DNA from: an uncultured Methylococcaceae bacterium
GTDB taxonomy: Bacteria; Pseudomonadota; Gammaproteobacteria; Methylococcales; Methylococcaceae
Assembly: GCA_903934875.1 (NCBI GenBank)
Contig: CAIZPP010000101.1
Coordinates: 1-64,000 of the forward strand
Direction of reading: 5' to 3'
DNA: 64,000 bases
The translations under genes and the position numbers were made by a program. Positions 38,066 through 47,423 of the stretch are shown in pieces (position 1 is the first letter of the stretch; every line of letters begins with the position of its first letter). The notes beneath the pieces are model-generated. The model worked only from the letters and a program-made list of their open reading frames with translations. It was not told where the DNA came from and ran no database searches.

Positions 38066-38203
38066 CTGATGTTACGCAGTCATCGCTAGAGGATGGCAAC
38101 TTGTGGAGTGCGGCGACTCGTCGCCGCTGGACGCAAAAGGCGGCGACGAGTCGCCGCACTCCACAACATCCGGGCTACAGCCTACACGGTTGCGCAACAT
38201 CAG
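38066..38203. mobile_element. CTGATGTTACGCA-ended MITE, full copy
   Basis: The 138-bp element starts CTGATGTTACGCA and ends TGCGCAACATCAG. It contains a perfect long hairpin (38105-38163) built from GGAGTGCGGCGACTCGTCG-type arms. The flanks TTAATAA and TTAATAC are a nearly matching direct repeat of 7 bp. The remaining sequence of the gap 37973-38333 shows no gene and no other feature I can name. Confidence 0.8.
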
Positions 38204-38333
38204 TTAATACACCTAGCTAGCATCCGCGCCACTGCTGAACCTAAGGTCGGTTTCGATAGATTCTATGATGAGGGCGGACCCGCACAGAGCTTAGCCCAAT
38301 GCAGTCCAATCAAACCGTTCGTCCCGCCTTGGG

Positions 38334-39323
38334 TTAGCACCCCCAGCGCAACGCTGCCGTGTGGACTGGCGCATCCCAATGGCGCGTCAATTCATCATCC
38401 AGCAAGCTTATGGTGATGGAAGCACCTGCCATGTCCAGTGACGTGGTAAAATTACCGACTAATGAACGGGTGACCTCCACGCCGCGCTGTTCCCAGAATT
38501 GGCGGGCTATATCGTAAAGCAGGTAAAGCTCGATCAAGGGTGTCGCACCGAAGCCATTGACATGCAATAAGACAGGCTGGCCCTTGGCTGGTTTCAGTTC
38601 TTCGTTTAGGGTCTGTGCGAGCTGTTCGACAATGGCCTTGGCATTCAGCAGCCCAACCCGTTCGCGGCCTTTTTCGCCATGAATGCCCACACCGAGTTCC
38701 ATCTCGTTGTCGGCAATGTCGAAGGTGGGTTTGCCTAAAGCAGGAACGGTGCAACTGGTGAGCGCCACCCCCATGGATGCCGTGGCGCGGACAACCCGCT
38801 CCCCAAGGGCTTTGCAGTCGTCCAGTCCCATGCCCGCTTCCGCAGCGGCACCGACGATTTTTTCGACAATCGTCGTTCCCGCCACGCCGCGCCGCCCCAT
38901 GCCTTGGTGTTCAGGAATTGACACATCGTCATGGACTAGCAGTGATGCGTTCGGGCAGTCCAGCATTTCGCTGGCGATCTCGAAATTCATGACATCGCCG
39001 GCGTAATTTTTGACAATAAACAGGATGCCGCCGCCGTTTTCCACCGCAGCGGCTGCGGCAAGCATCTGCTCCGGCGTGGGCGAAGTGAATATCTGGCCCG
39101 GACAGGCGGCATCCAGCATCCCCAAGCCGACAAAGCCCGTGTGCAAGGGTTCGTGCCCCGAACCGCCACCGGAAATCAGCGCTACTTTTCCCGCCTGGCA
39201 GGGGGCTAGGCGGGCAAGGTACCGGGGTTCTGGGCTGAAGCGGATAATATCGGCATGGGCCTGGGCAAAGCCCCGCAGACTTTCATGCAGCAGGCTTTCA
39301 ACAGAATTGATGAATTTCTTCAT
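38334..39323 (-). CDS. dhaK: Dihydroxyacetone kinase subunit DhaK
   Basis: A 329-residue dihydroxyacetone-binding subunit. The N-terminal GSGHEPLHTGFVGLGMLDAACPG motif is present. The covalent substrate-binding histidine is kept in the ELGVGIHGEKGRERV segment. PTS-dependent or ATP-dependent kinases of this type also need DhaL, which is not encoded in the neighbourhood. The ATG at 39323 has an AGGAAA run upstream; the frame to 39389 would overlap corA. It is divergent from corA. Confidence 0.9.
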   Translation of the reverse strand: MKKFINSVESLLHESLRGFAQAHADIIRFSPEPRYLARLAPCQAGKVALISGGGSGHEPLHTGFVGLGMLDAACPGQIFTSPTPEQMLAAAAAVENGGGILFIVKNYAGDVMNFEIASEMLDCPNASLLVHDDVSIPEHQGMGRRGVAGTTIVEKIVGAAAEAGMGLDDCKALGERVVRATASMGVALTSCTVPALGKPTFDIADNEMELGVGIHGEKGRERVGLLNAKAIVEQLAQTLNEELKPAKGQPVLLHVNGFGATPLIELYLLYDIARQFWEQRGVEVTRSLVGNFTTSLDMAGASITISLLDDELTRHWDAPVHTAALRWGC

Positions 39324-39354
39324 GATAAAGCAGTTTCCTTTTTGAGTTAATGTT

Positions 39355-40386
39355 ATGAACGAACCTTCCCTACTCGATACAAGCGCCACTGGTGGCAGTG
39401 CCAGGGCCTACCAAGCGATGGTAATGAAATGTGTTGCCTATACCAATGGTCGACGCATGGGGAAGGACATCGGCATTGAACAGATCAGCGAAGCCCTCGC
39501 CCGTGACAACACTTTTGTCTGGCTGGGTCTACGGGAACCCAATGGGGCGTTGCTGGATAAAATCCAGGAAGAGTTTGGCTTGCATGAACTGGCAATTGAA
39601 GACACCCGCAGCGCCCATCAGCGACCCAAGCTGGAAGAGTACGGGGATTCGCTGTTCTTAGTGGTGCAAACCGCACAATTTTATCGCAACTCTGTGCAGT
39701 TTGGGGAAACCCATGTGTTTGTCGGTCCGCGCTTCATCGTGACCGTCCGCCATGGCACCCCCTTGAGCTTCAGCAAGGTCCGCGAGCGTTGCGAAAACAT
39801 GCCGGAAAGCCTGGCCAAAGGCCCGGGTTTTGCGCTCTACGCACTCATAGACTTTATCGTTGACAACTATATGCCCGTGGTCGATAGCCTGCAAGAACGC
39901 TTCGAGCGTCTGGAAGAAGACGTATTCAAACACCGCTTCAATCAGCAGACACTTGAAAAGCTCTACGACTTGAAGCACGAACTTTTGCTATTGCGCGGGG
40001 CGACCACGCCGTTGCTGGATATTTGCAACGAACTAATGAGGTTCCATGGCAATATCATCGGCCAGGATATCCAATTCTATTACCGCGATATCTCCGATCA
40101 TGTGAAACGTATCAACCAAGCCATTGACGGAATGAGGGAGATGCTGACTGCCGCCATGCACGTCTACCTTGCCATGGTCACCGTGGGGCAGAATGAAATT
40201 GTCAAACGGCTGGCGGGATGGGGTGCGATATTGGCGTTTCCAACGATGGTTTTCAGCCTCTATGGCATGAACTTCAAGACCATGCCCGAATTGGACTGGC
40301 CCTACAGCTATCCAACGGTTCTCGGTGTCTTGGCGTTGGCCTGTGCTTTGCTATATGGAAAGTTAAAAAAGGCGGGCTGGTTATAG
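39355..40386 (+). CDS. corA: CorA-type Mg/Co transporter
   Basis: A 343-residue inner-membrane channel for magnesium and related ions. A long cytoplasmic N-terminal domain ends in the stalk helix. Two C-terminal membrane spans follow, the first ending in the YGMNF signature (GMN filter) and the second near the C-terminus (GVLALACALLYGKLKKAGWL). Length is typical. The ATG at 39355 is 31 bp from the dhaK start on the other strand. Confidence 0.95.
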   Translation: MNEPSLLDTSATGGSARAYQAMVMKCVAYTNGRRMGKDIGIEQISEALARDNTFVWLGLREPNGALLDKIQEEFGLHELAIEDTRSAHQRPKLEEYGDSLFLVVQTAQFYRNSVQFGETHVFVGPRFIVTVRHGTPLSFSKVRERCENMPESLAKGPGFALYALIDFIVDNYMPVVDSLQERFERLEEDVFKHRFNQQTLEKLYDLKHELLLLRGATTPLLDICNELMRFHGNIIGQDIQFYYRDISDHVKRINQAIDGMREMLTAAMHVYLAMVTVGQNEIVKRLAGWGAILAFPTMVFSLYGMNFKTMPELDWPYSYPTVLGVLALACALLYGKLKKAGWL

Positions 40387-40527
40387 ATGGCAACCATTCC
40401 CAGCCTTGGGTGTCGTACCAGTGAAAGATGCTATAAAAAGGCACAGAAGGTATTTACACAAGCCATTCATCCAATGATATATTGATACCTTAAGAACGGT
40501 TACTGATTTTAAGAGGCGCAATCTGAG

Positions 40528-40848
40528 ATGTCACAAAGCCCTGATCACCATCTCAATGACGAGCTTGATGTCCAGGAGGCCCGGCCGCAGCTTAAGCGGC
40601 CTCCCATGTTCAAGGTACTGTTGTTGAACGATGATTTCACCCCTATGGAGTTCGTCGTACTGGTGTTGAAAAGTTTTTTCGGTATGAACGATGAAAAAGC
40701 CACGCAAGTCATGCTCCATGTCCACACGCGGGGCGTCGGCGTATGCGGGGTGTTTTCCAGGGATGTGGCAGAAACGAAAGTAAAACAGGTCAGCGACTTT
40801 TCCCGCAAACACCAACACCCTCTTTTATGCACGATGGAAGAAGCCTAG
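40528..40848 (+). CDS. clpS: ATP-dependent Clp protease adaptor ClpS
   Basis: A 106-residue adaptor that delivers N-degron substrates to ClpAP. The core [27 protein letters not shown] carries the conserved NDD(F/Y)TPM substrate pocket. [12 protein letters not shown] also fits the family. It lies 13 bp upstream of clpA, the usual operon. Confidence 0.97.
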   Translation: MSQSPDHHLNDELDVQEARPQLKRPPMFKVLLLNDDFTPMEFVVLVLKSFFGMNDEKATQVMLHVHTRGVGVCGVFSRDVAETKVKQVSDFSRKHQHPLLCTMEEA

Positions 40849-40861
40849 GCGGAGCACATAA

Positions 40862-43135
40862 ATGTTAAGCAAAGAACTCGAATTTTCGCTGAATGCCGCA
40901 TTTCGTGCGGCTTACGACAAACGCCACGAATTCATTACCGTAGAGCACCTGCTGCTATGCATGTTGGATAACCAATCGGCGGTGGAGGTATTACACGCGT
41001 GCGGGGCCAACATAGAACAATTGCGCAAGGAGCTTCAAGAGTTTCTCCATGAGACCACGCCTCTTATTCCCGCCGGGGTGAAGCGCGACACCCAGCCGAC
41101 GCTGGGTTTCCAGCGTGTGCTGCAGCGTGCCGCCTTCCATGTCCAGTCTGCAGGCAAGAAGGAAGTGACAGGCGCCAACATTCTCGTCGCTATTTTCAGC
41201 GAACAGGATTCACAGGCGGTCTATCTGCTTGGCAAGCAAGACATAACCCGACTGGATATCGTCAACTACATTTCCCACGGCATTTCCAAATTGCACGATG
41301 AATCCGACGGAGGCCCCAGGGGCGCTGCGGCAGAGGGCGAGGAAGGCGATGCCGGCGCATCCGCCAACCCGCTGGAAAAATTCGCATCCAACCTCAATGA
41401 ACTGGCAAAGAAGGGCAAAATAGACCCGCTGATTGGACGCAAGGACGAGGTGGAAAGAACCATCCAGGTTCTTTGCCGCCGCCGCAAGAACAATCCTCTA
41501 TTGGTAGGCGAGGCCGGTGTGGGCAAGACCGCCATTGCCGAAGGGCTGGCGAAAAAAATTGTCGACAAAGAAGTGCCCGATATCCTCCAAGACAGCGTGA
41601 TTTACGCCTTGGACTTGGGTTCGCTAGTGGCGGGGACCAAATACCGCGGCGATTTCGAGAAGCGCCTTAAATCCTTGTTGGCGCAGTTGAAAAGGGAACC
41701 CCAGTCGATCCTGTTCATTGATGAAATCCATACCATCATTGGCGCAGGCTCCGCCTCCGGCGGTGTCATGGATGCCTCCAATCTGATCAAACCCATGTTG
41801 GCCTCCGGCGAAATGCGTTGCATAGGCTCAACCACCTACCAGGAATTTCGCGGGGTTTTTGAAAAAGACCGTGCCTTGGCGCGTCGTTTCCAAAAGATTG
41901 ACATTCAAGAACCTAGCGTGGACGAAACCTATCAGATTCTGCGGGGCTTGAAGTCGCGCTTCGAACAACACCATGATGTCAAATATTCCTTGTCGGCCCT
42001 GCGCACGGCTGCGGAATTGTCCAGCCGTTACATCAATGACCGGCACCTGCCGGACAAGGCCATTGATGTGATTGACGAGGCTGGAGCCTGCCAGCGGCTA
42101 TTGCCGGTGTCGCGGCGAAAAAAGTTGATCGGAACCTTGGAAATTGAAGATATCGTCGCGAAGATTGCCCGCATCCCGCCCAAGACAATCTCCACCAATG
42201 ACAAAGACAAATTGAAGGATCTGGAAAAACACCTGAAATTGCTCGTTTTTGGCCAAGACGAGGCAATCTCAGCCCTGTCCTCATCCATCAAGCTATCGCG
42301 TGCGGGCCTGCGGGAACTGCAAAAACCGGTCGGGTCGTTCCTCTTCGCCGGGCCTACCGGCGTTGGTAAAACCGAAGTCAGCCGGCAGCTTGCCAAAGTG
42401 ATGGGGATAGAATTGATCCGCTTCGACATGTCGGAATACATGGAGCGCCACACGGTCTCGCGTCTGATTGGGGCACCGCCCGGCTATGTCGGGTTTGACC
42501 AAGGCGGATTGTTGACCGAAGCAGTCACCAAAACGCCCCATGCGGTGCTGTTGCTGGATGAAGTCGAAAAGGCCCACCCGGATGTGTTCAATCTGCTGCT
42601 ACAGGTCATGGACCATGGAACGCTGACCGACAACAACGGGCGCAAGGCTGATTTCCGCAACATTGTGCTGATTATGACAACCAACGCCGGGGCGGCGGAT
42701 GTTGACCGCGCCTCGATAGGCTTTACCCCACAGGACCACACCACCGACGCAATGAAGGCCATAGAACGCCTGTTTGCGCCCGAGTTCCGCAATCGCCTGG
42801 ACGGCATCATCCAGTTCAAGCCGCTCAATATGGATATTATCCGTCAGGTGGTGGATAAATTCATCTTCGAGCTGGAATCGCAACTTTCGGAAAAGCGCGT
42901 TTCGCTCGCACTGGAACCCGACGCTAGAGAATGGCTGGCCGTTCACGGCTGCGACCCCAAGATGGGGGCTAGGCCCATGTCGCGGGTGATTCAGGAAAAC
43001 ATCAAGAAACCGCTTGCCGACGAAATTCTCTTTGGCAAGCTGGCCGGGGGCGGCATGGTAAGAATCAGCGTTGAAGACGGCAAACTGTCATTCGCTATCG
43101 TGAGCTTGCGCGAACAGGCACCGGAGACAGCTTGA
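40862..43135 (+). CDS. clpA: ATP-dependent Clp protease ATP-binding subunit ClpA
   Basis: A 757-residue AAA+ unfoldase that works with ClpP. The N-domain ([24 protein letters not shown]) binds ClpS. The two AAA+ modules have Walker A motifs GEAGVGKTA (near residue 217) and GPTGVGKTE (near 500). [10 protein letters not shown] and [10 protein letters not shown] are the Walker B regions. A ClpP-binding IGF/IGL-like loop was not checked in detail. Length matches E. coli ClpA (758). Confidence 0.98.
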   Translation: MLSKELEFSLNAAFRAAYDKRHEFITVEHLLLCMLDNQSAVEVLHACGANIEQLRKELQEFLHETTPLIPAGVKRDTQPTLGFQRVLQRAAFHVQSAGKKEVTGANILVAIFSEQDSQAVYLLGKQDITRLDIVNYISHGISKLHDESDGGPRGAAAEGEEGDAGASANPLEKFASNLNELAKKGKIDPLIGRKDEVERTIQVLCRRRKNNPLLVGEAGVGKTAIAEGLAKKIVDKEVPDILQDSVIYALDLGSLVAGTKYRGDFEKRLKSLLAQLKREPQSILFIDEIHTIIGAGSASGGVMDASNLIKPMLASGEMRCIGSTTYQEFRGVFEKDRALARRFQKIDIQEPSVDETYQILRGLKSRFEQHHDVKYSLSALRTAAELSSRYINDRHLPDKAIDVIDEAGACQRLLPVSRRKKLIGTLEIEDIVAKIARIPPKTISTNDKDKLKDLEKHLKLLVFGQDEAISALSSSIKLSRAGLRELQKPVGSFLFAGPTGVGKTEVSRQLAKVMGIELIRFDMSEYMERHTVSRLIGAPPGYVGFDQGGLLTEAVTKTPHAVLLLDEVEKAHPDVFNLLLQVMDHGTLTDNNGRKADFRNIVLIMTTNAGAADVDRASIGFTPQDHTTDAMKAIERLFAPEFRNRLDGIIQFKPLNMDIIRQVVDKFIFELESQLSEKRVSLALEPDAREWLAVHGCDPKMGARPMSRVIQENIKKPLADEILFGKLAGGGMVRISVEDGKLSFAIVSLREQAPETA

Positions 43136-43147
43136 TAGGGCTGCCTT

Positions 43148-43366
43148 TCAGCGCTGGCGGAACGTAATTCTGCCCTTGGTCAGATCATAAGGGGTCATTT
43201 CGACTTTAACCCGGTCTCCGGTCAGGATGCGTATGTAATGTTTGCGCATCTTGCCGGAAATATGGGCGATAATCACATGACCGTTGTCCAACTCTACGCG
43301 GAATGTGGTATTGGGCAAGGTTTCAATCACCTTGCCTTCCATTTCTATTTGATCTTCTTTAGACAT
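43148..43366 (-). CDS. infA: Translation initiation factor IF-1
   Basis: A 72-residue OB-fold protein ([40 protein letters not shown]) that binds the 30S A site during initiation. It is convergent with clpA and lies beside the two transferases bpt and aat, the typical gammaproteobacterial neighbourhood. Confidence 0.98.
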   Translation of the reverse strand: MSKEDQIEMEGKVIETLPNTTFRVELDNGHVIIAHISGKMRKHYIRILTGDRVKVEMTPYDLTKGRITFRQR

Positions 43367-43428
43367 AAAACTCCACTGGTAAACCGGAACCCATAAGCTA
43401 GGGCGATATAATCATCAATCTTAACATA

Positions 43429-44148
43429 TCAGGCACTAATCTTCTCGCCCTTTTCAAATCTCTTCCAACAGTTCCCGATCATCGCCTCCAACGGGCGGAA
43501 ATTGTCTTTGTAGTTCATTTTCTTGCAGGCGCCAATCCAATAGCCCAAATAAAGCCAATCAAGCCCCAGACGTTTCGACTCTTCGATTTGCCAGAGGACT
43601 GCCAAGGTTCCTAGCCCGCGTATGCTGAAGGCGGGATCGAAGAAGGTATAGACCGCCGACATCCCTTGCACAAGCCGGTCCACTATCGCGACACTGACGA
43701 GTTGTTCTTCCAATCTGAACTCAACGAACCAAGTATCGGCCCAAGAGGAACCCAGAAAGCCGATGTAGTCTTGCGGTGACGAGTCGGCCATGCCACTGCC
43801 TTCATGCCGACTGGTCTGATAACGCATGAACAGCTTATAATGCTCTTCGACAAATTCTGCCGGTTTGGGTACGATTTTTATATCCGTATTATTACTGAGT
43901 GTGCGCAATTGTGAGCGATTGGGCGCAAATTGCGCCACTGGCAAGCGTATCGGCACACAGGCCGAGCATGACCTGCAATAGGGGCGGTAGACCATATCGC
44001 CGCTGCGGCGGAAACCCAGCGCGGCCAGGCCGGAATAGGTCGGAACATCAAGCTCAAGGTGGGTGTCGACATAAGCCGAACGCGACAACTGCTCTGGCAG
44101 GTAGGAGCAGGTCTGTTCCTGCCCTTGGAAAAGTTGGATGTGCTTCAT
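43429..44148 (-). CDS. bpt: Aspartate/glutamate leucyltransferase
   Basis: A 239-residue aminoacyl-tRNA-protein transferase (Bpt/ATE type). It adds Leu to N-terminal Asp or Glu, creating degrons recognised by ClpS. A cysteine-rich N-terminal part (CSYLPEQLSRSAYV; YRPYCRSCSACVPIRLP) and the conserved FVRYQTSRH-like segment (FMRYQTSRHEGSGM) are present, as is GLDWLYLGYWI near the C-terminus. It overlaps aat by 4 bp. Confidence 0.95.
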   Translation of the reverse strand: MKHIQLFQGQEQTCSYLPEQLSRSAYVDTHLELDVPTYSGLAALGFRRSGDMVYRPYCRSCSACVPIRLPVAQFAPNRSQLRTLSNNTDIKIVPKPAEFVEEHYKLFMRYQTSRHEGSGMADSSPQDYIGFLGSSWADTWFVEFRLEEQLVSVAIVDRLVQGMSAVYTFFDPAFSIRGLGTLAVLWQIEESKRLGLDWLYLGYWIGACKKMNYKDNFRPLEAMIGNCWKRFEKGEKISA

Positions 44149-44840
44149 TTCTTTTTATGCCATGCGGAAACCGAAACCGGCAGATCGCAAAAATCATCCA
44201 GCAGGCCGATGAATGCCGCACGGGGTATTTCCTCCGCGCCCAAGGAAGCCAGATGGGCGGTGTAAACTTGGCAGTCGATCAGGCGGTAGCCCCATTGCAG
44301 CAACTGGCCCACTGCGAAGGCAAATGCGGCCTTGGAGGCGTTGCTCGCCCGGTGGAACATGGATTCGCCAAAGAACACCCCGCCTAAGCTCAAGCCGTAC
44401 AATCCCCCAACCAAGCGGCCATCCTGCCACGCCTCAAAGGAGTGCGCCAAACCCAGTTGGTGCAATTGGCAGTAAGCCTGCTTGATTTCGGGGGAAATCC
44501 AAGTGGCATCGGCATAGGTGCGGGGTTCTGCGCAGGCGGTGATGACCTGCTCGAAACAATGGTCGTAACTAAAGCTGAAACCGCCATTTTTCAGCGTTTT
44601 ACGCAGGCTGCGGGAGACCGTCAACTGTTCTGGAAACAACACCAGCCGAGGGTCGGGCGACCACCACAATATCGGCTCGCCCTCCCCGTACCATGGGAAG
44701 ATGCCATGCCGGTAGGCGTTGGCCAAGCGGCGCGGAGACAGGCAACCTCCAACCGCCAGCAGGCCGTTGGGGTCGACTAGCGCCTCGGACACGTTGGGAA
44801 ACGGCTGGTTGCGGTCGTAAGGGTTGAGGGCGGTTAGCAT
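44145..44840 (-). CDS. aat: Leucyl/phenylalanyl-tRNA-protein transferase
   Basis: A 231-residue enzyme that adds Leu or Phe to proteins with N-terminal Lys or Arg. Motifs are FPNVSEALVDPNGLLAVGG, YRHGIFPWYGEGEPILWWSPDPR and GGLYGLSLGGVFFGESMF. I start at the ATG at 44840 (MLTALNPYDRNQPFP), not at 44891, because family members begin close to this point. Its stop overlaps the bpt start. Confidence 0.95.
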   Translation of the reverse strand: MLTALNPYDRNQPFPNVSEALVDPNGLLAVGGCLSPRRLANAYRHGIFPWYGEGEPILWWSPDPRLVLFPEQLTVSRSLRKTLKNGGFSFSYDHCFEQVITACAEPRTYADATWISPEIKQAYCQLHQLGLAHSFEAWQDGRLVGGLYGLSLGGVFFGESMFHRASNASKAAFAFAVGQLLQWGYRLIDCQVYTAHLASLGAEEIPRAAFIGLLDDFCDLPVSVSAWHKKK

Positions 44841-45416
44841 AGGCCAGTAGGTTTTGCGGGTTTCATGCACTTTACACGATATTCGCCTCATTGTTCAATG
44901 GTCGCAGGCACTGCCAGCAATTCTCATTTTGGGCCAAGGTGTGAGAAATAGCCCATCATTCCGGCCTGAATTGACCAGCTTTTTTGGTATCATCGTCTAA
45001 GCGATGCCATTGACGGAATGGATGAATTCGCCTAAATTGCATCCAATTGAAAAGGGAATCAAAAGCGTCAAATCAATTGTGTCTGACCCCTTTGATTAGG
45101 CGTAAGCGTTCACCCCCCCTCGCCCTGCGGGAGAGGGGCTGGGGGTGAGGGGATTTCCGGTAGGGGGTGAACGCTTACGATTAGGCTTGCCTGCTTTGCT
45201 CCAACCTGACAAGCCAAACGTTATTAAAATTGTTGGGGCCATTATCGAGAAATACAAATGACACATTCTCAATACAATAGTGGTTCTGTAACTGAGACTG
45301 TCGCTTTATACTAAAGGGCCGGTCTTTTAACCCTACCCGTAAGCGCATGGCGGATTCGGAGCGCCAGCGACAATCCGCCATTTGCCCCGGACTAAACGAT
45401 GTTGAAAAAGCCATAA
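44841..45416. other. 576-bp gap upstream of the ATP-grasp gene
   Basis: I see no supported gene here. A 77-codon frame on the minus strand at 45181-45414 has no recognisable features. The gap holds a small MITE (45101-45179). The rest may include the promoter of the C1-cofactor cluster, but no clear boxes were found. Confidence 0.5.
45101..45179. mobile_element. 79-bp MITE with CGTAAGCGTTCACCCCC ends
   Basis: Inverted ends of 17-18 bp (CGTAAGCGTTCACCCCCC and AGGGGGTGAACGCTTACG) surround a GC-rich core of the CCCTCNCCC type. The flanks carry a perfect 6-bp direct repeat, ATTAGG (45095-45100 and 45180-45185), as expected for a target duplication. Confidence 0.85.
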
Positions 45417-46334
45417 ATGCTCAAAATCGCCATCTTCACCGACGACCCCGGCTGGCATGGGGCGCGGCTCAAACGGGCTTTTGCGGCACGCCGCGTGGAT
45501 TCCTGTTATGCGTCCCTCACCGCCTGCCGCCTGAATTTGGACGGCAGCGACCCCTCCATTGCCATCCCAGGCTTCGCGGAAAGTTTGCCGGCTGGCGCGT
45601 TCGTGCGCGGCGTTCCGGGTGGTTCGCTAGAGCAGGTGACATTCTATCTGGATATTTTGCACGGCCTTAAACTGCTGGGAATTCCAGTCTACAACGATGC
45701 ACATGCCATTGAGCGCACGGTTGACAAGGGCATGACCAGCTTCTTGCTGCGCCAAGCAGGCCTGCCCACGCCCCCCGCTTGGGTCGTGAACAGCCGCGAA
45801 GACGCGCAGGACTTGGCTAAACGGGAGATTGATCAGGGTCATCAAATCGTCAGCAAGCCCTTGTTCGGCTCGCAAGGCGAGGGCTTGCAGCGCCATCAGA
45901 AAACGGAAGACTTGGAGTTTCTGGCCGAAAGCAACGGCGTTTTCTATTTGCAACGCTTTGTCCATTGTGGCGAGCAATCCCATGATTTTAGGGTATTCGT
46001 CATCCGTGGCAAGACCGTGGCGGCCATGCGGCGTTGTGGCCAAAGTTGGCTCAACAATGTCGCCCAAGGCGGGCGTTGCGAGCCGGTGCGCCTGAATGAT
46101 TTGCTGCTGTGCCGACTCGCCGAAGATGCGGCAAGCGCCATCGGCATGGCTTATGCCGGGGTGGATATCATTTGCGATACCCAAGGCCGCTATAGCGTCA
46201 TCGAGGTCAACAGTGTGCCGGCCTGGAAGGGCTTGCAAAGCGTCAGTGAGCTTGTCATTGCCGATTTGCTGGCGGACGATTTCCTCTCGCTGTGCGCAGA
46301 TTCTGCTGTCCGTCAGCAAGCGTCGGCACCCTAG
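45417..46334 (+). CDS. RimK/MptN-like ATP-grasp ligase (C1 cofactor)
   Basis: A 305-residue ATP-grasp protein. The N-terminal Rossmann-like part (MLKIAIFTDDPGWHGARLKRAF) leads to the ATP-grasp fold: VSKPLFGSQGEGLQR, DFRVFVIRGKTVAAMRR and the metal-binding AGVDIICDTQGRYSVIEVNSVPAWKGLQ. RimK-type members add glutamates. In archaea MptN glutamylates tetrahydromethanopterin. Its position before the CitG-like gene and fae suggests a similar role in the H4MPT-dependent formaldehyde pathway. The substrate is inferred. Confidence 0.8.
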   Translation: MLKIAIFTDDPGWHGARLKRAFAARRVDSCYASLTACRLNLDGSDPSIAIPGFAESLPAGAFVRGVPGGSLEQVTFYLDILHGLKLLGIPVYNDAHAIERTVDKGMTSFLLRQAGLPTPPAWVVNSREDAQDLAKREIDQGHQIVSKPLFGSQGEGLQRHQKTEDLEFLAESNGVFYLQRFVHCGEQSHDFRVFVIRGKTVAAMRRCGQSWLNNVAQGGRCEPVRLNDLLLCRLAEDAASAIGMAYAGVDIICDTQGRYSVIEVNSVPAWKGLQSVSELVIADLLADDFLSLCADSAVRQQASAP

Positions 46335-46336
46335 CG

Positions 46337-47296
46337 ATGAACCTCATCAACCCGGAATCACTGCAACAAGCCTATCTTGATGCTTGCGAAGCCGAGTTAC
46401 AGGCATTCAAACCGGGCAATGTCAGCATCCATTCTGCAGGCCACGGCATGTCGGTGGAGGATTTTCGCCAAAGCGCCAAAGCCAGCGCCCCACCGCTTTG
46501 CGACCCGGCGCTATCTTTGGGCGAGAAAATTCTCCATGCCATTGCCGCGACCCGGAACGCTGTGGGCTGCAACACCAACTTAGGCATCGTGCTGTTAGCC
46601 GCACCCTTGATGGAGGCTTGTTTAAATGTTGACGGCAGCGGAAGTGTAGAGACTTGCGATAGCCCTCACCCCGGCCCTCTCCCGGAGGGAGAGGGAGTAT
46701 CGTGTCGCTTTACTTCCGCAGCACTCAAAAGAACAAAAGAAACGCCATTGAGGGAGAATTTGCGGCATGTGCTGGCCCACACCACGCGGGAAGATGCCGC
46801 TTGGGTATACCGCGCCATCCGCCTTGCCGCACCCGGTGGCTTGGGCGAATCTGCGGAGGAGGATGTCCGATCAGATCCCACTGTGACCCTTTTGGAGGCC
46901 ATGCAAATCGCCGAGGGACGGGATCGCATTGCTTGGCAATATACTAATAACTACAGAAATGTTTTTGATTTGGCAATTCCACGTTATCATAGGTGGCTAA
47001 ATCTATGGGGTGATGAACAATGGGCTACTTTGGCCGTGTTCACCGGGTTGCTGTTGGCGTTCCCGGATAGCCATATAGAGCGCAAGTTTGGAGACCGCTG
47101 CACTAGGAGGGTGGTGAACAGAATGACGCTGGTCGAGCAAGCGATAGCCGTTTCCGGCAGACCTGAGCAAGCCATGCGGATTATTCGAAAGGTGGATGCC
47201 GAGTTCAAGTCGGCCGGGATCAATCCTGGCACGACGGCAGACCTCACGGTGGCCTGCCTTCTAGCGGTACGGCTGGACAGGCTCTTTGAAGGCTAA
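46337..47296 (+). CDS. CitG-like H4MPT-pathway protein with in-frame repeat
   Basis: A 320-residue protein of the triphosphoribosyl-dephospho-CoA synthase (CitG/MdcB) superfamily, as found next to fae in methylotrophs. Landmarks are AFKPGNVSIHSAGHGM, AVGCNTNLGIVLLAAPLMEA, AIRLAAPGGLGES and KFGDRCTRRVVNRM. The methylotroph protein probably acts in methylofuran or H4MPT formation, not citrate lyase. About 30 residues near 100-130, with SPHPGPLPEGEGVSC, are encoded by a dispersed DNA repeat and interrupt the conserved sequence without breaking the frame. The start is 3 bp after the previous stop. Confidence 0.82.
   Translation: MNLINPESLQQAYLDACEAELQAFKPGNVSIHSAGHGMSVEDFRQSAKASAPPLCDPALSLGEKILHAIAATRNAVGCNTNLGIVLLAAPLMEACLNVDGSGSVETCDSPHPGPLPEGEGVSCRFTSAALKRTKETPLRENLRHVLAHTTREDAAWVYRAIRLAAPGGLGESAEEDVRSDPTVTLLEAMQIAEGRDRIAWQYTNNYRNVFDLAIPRYHRWLNLWGDEQWATLAVFTGLLLAFPDSHIERKFGDRCTRRVVNRMTLVEQAIAVSGRPEQAMRIIRKVDAEFKSAGINPGTTADLTVACLLAVRLDRLFEG
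46635..46722. repeat. Dispersed ~90-bp repeat inside the CitG-like gene
   Basis: The inverted ends GCAGCGGAAGT and ACTTCCGCAGC surround a core of CCCTCACCCCGGCCCTCTCC type. The piece 46662-46722 matches 1560-1619 (inverted), which lies in a broken ATPase gene. In both places the reading frame gives PHPxPLPxGEGVxCRFTSAA. In this host gene the insertion leaves the frame open. Confidence 0.8.
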
Positions 47297-47381
47297 CTTG
47301 AGCATCCTGTTCGCGGGTCTAGCTTAAGCTAAAATACGACATTGTATTTTTTTAAAATAAAAACTAGGCGATGTCGTAGAC

Positions 47382-47418
47382 TATAAAATACTGACCATTT
47401 TTAAATTACAACAGGAGA
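47382..47418 (+). promoter_or_regulatory. AT-rich leader and strong RBS of fae
   Basis: A TATAAAAT sequence at 47382-47389 is a plausible -10 box, though no good -35 box was found at the right distance. The sequence CAGGAGA at 47412-47418 is a strong ribosome binding site, 5 bp before the fae ATG. This suits the very high expression expected of Fae. Confidence 0.45.
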
Positions 47419-47423
47419 AGCAA

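Noticed and set aside
45181-45414. 77-codon frame upstream of the ATP-grasp gene
   Set aside because: No recognisable motif and no good ribosome binding site; it lies in a gap where a promoter is expected.
46337-47296. Citrate lyase/malonate decarboxylase prosthetic group synthase
   Set aside because: No citrate lyase or malonate decarboxylase genes are present; CitG-like proteins next to fae belong to the C1 pathway.
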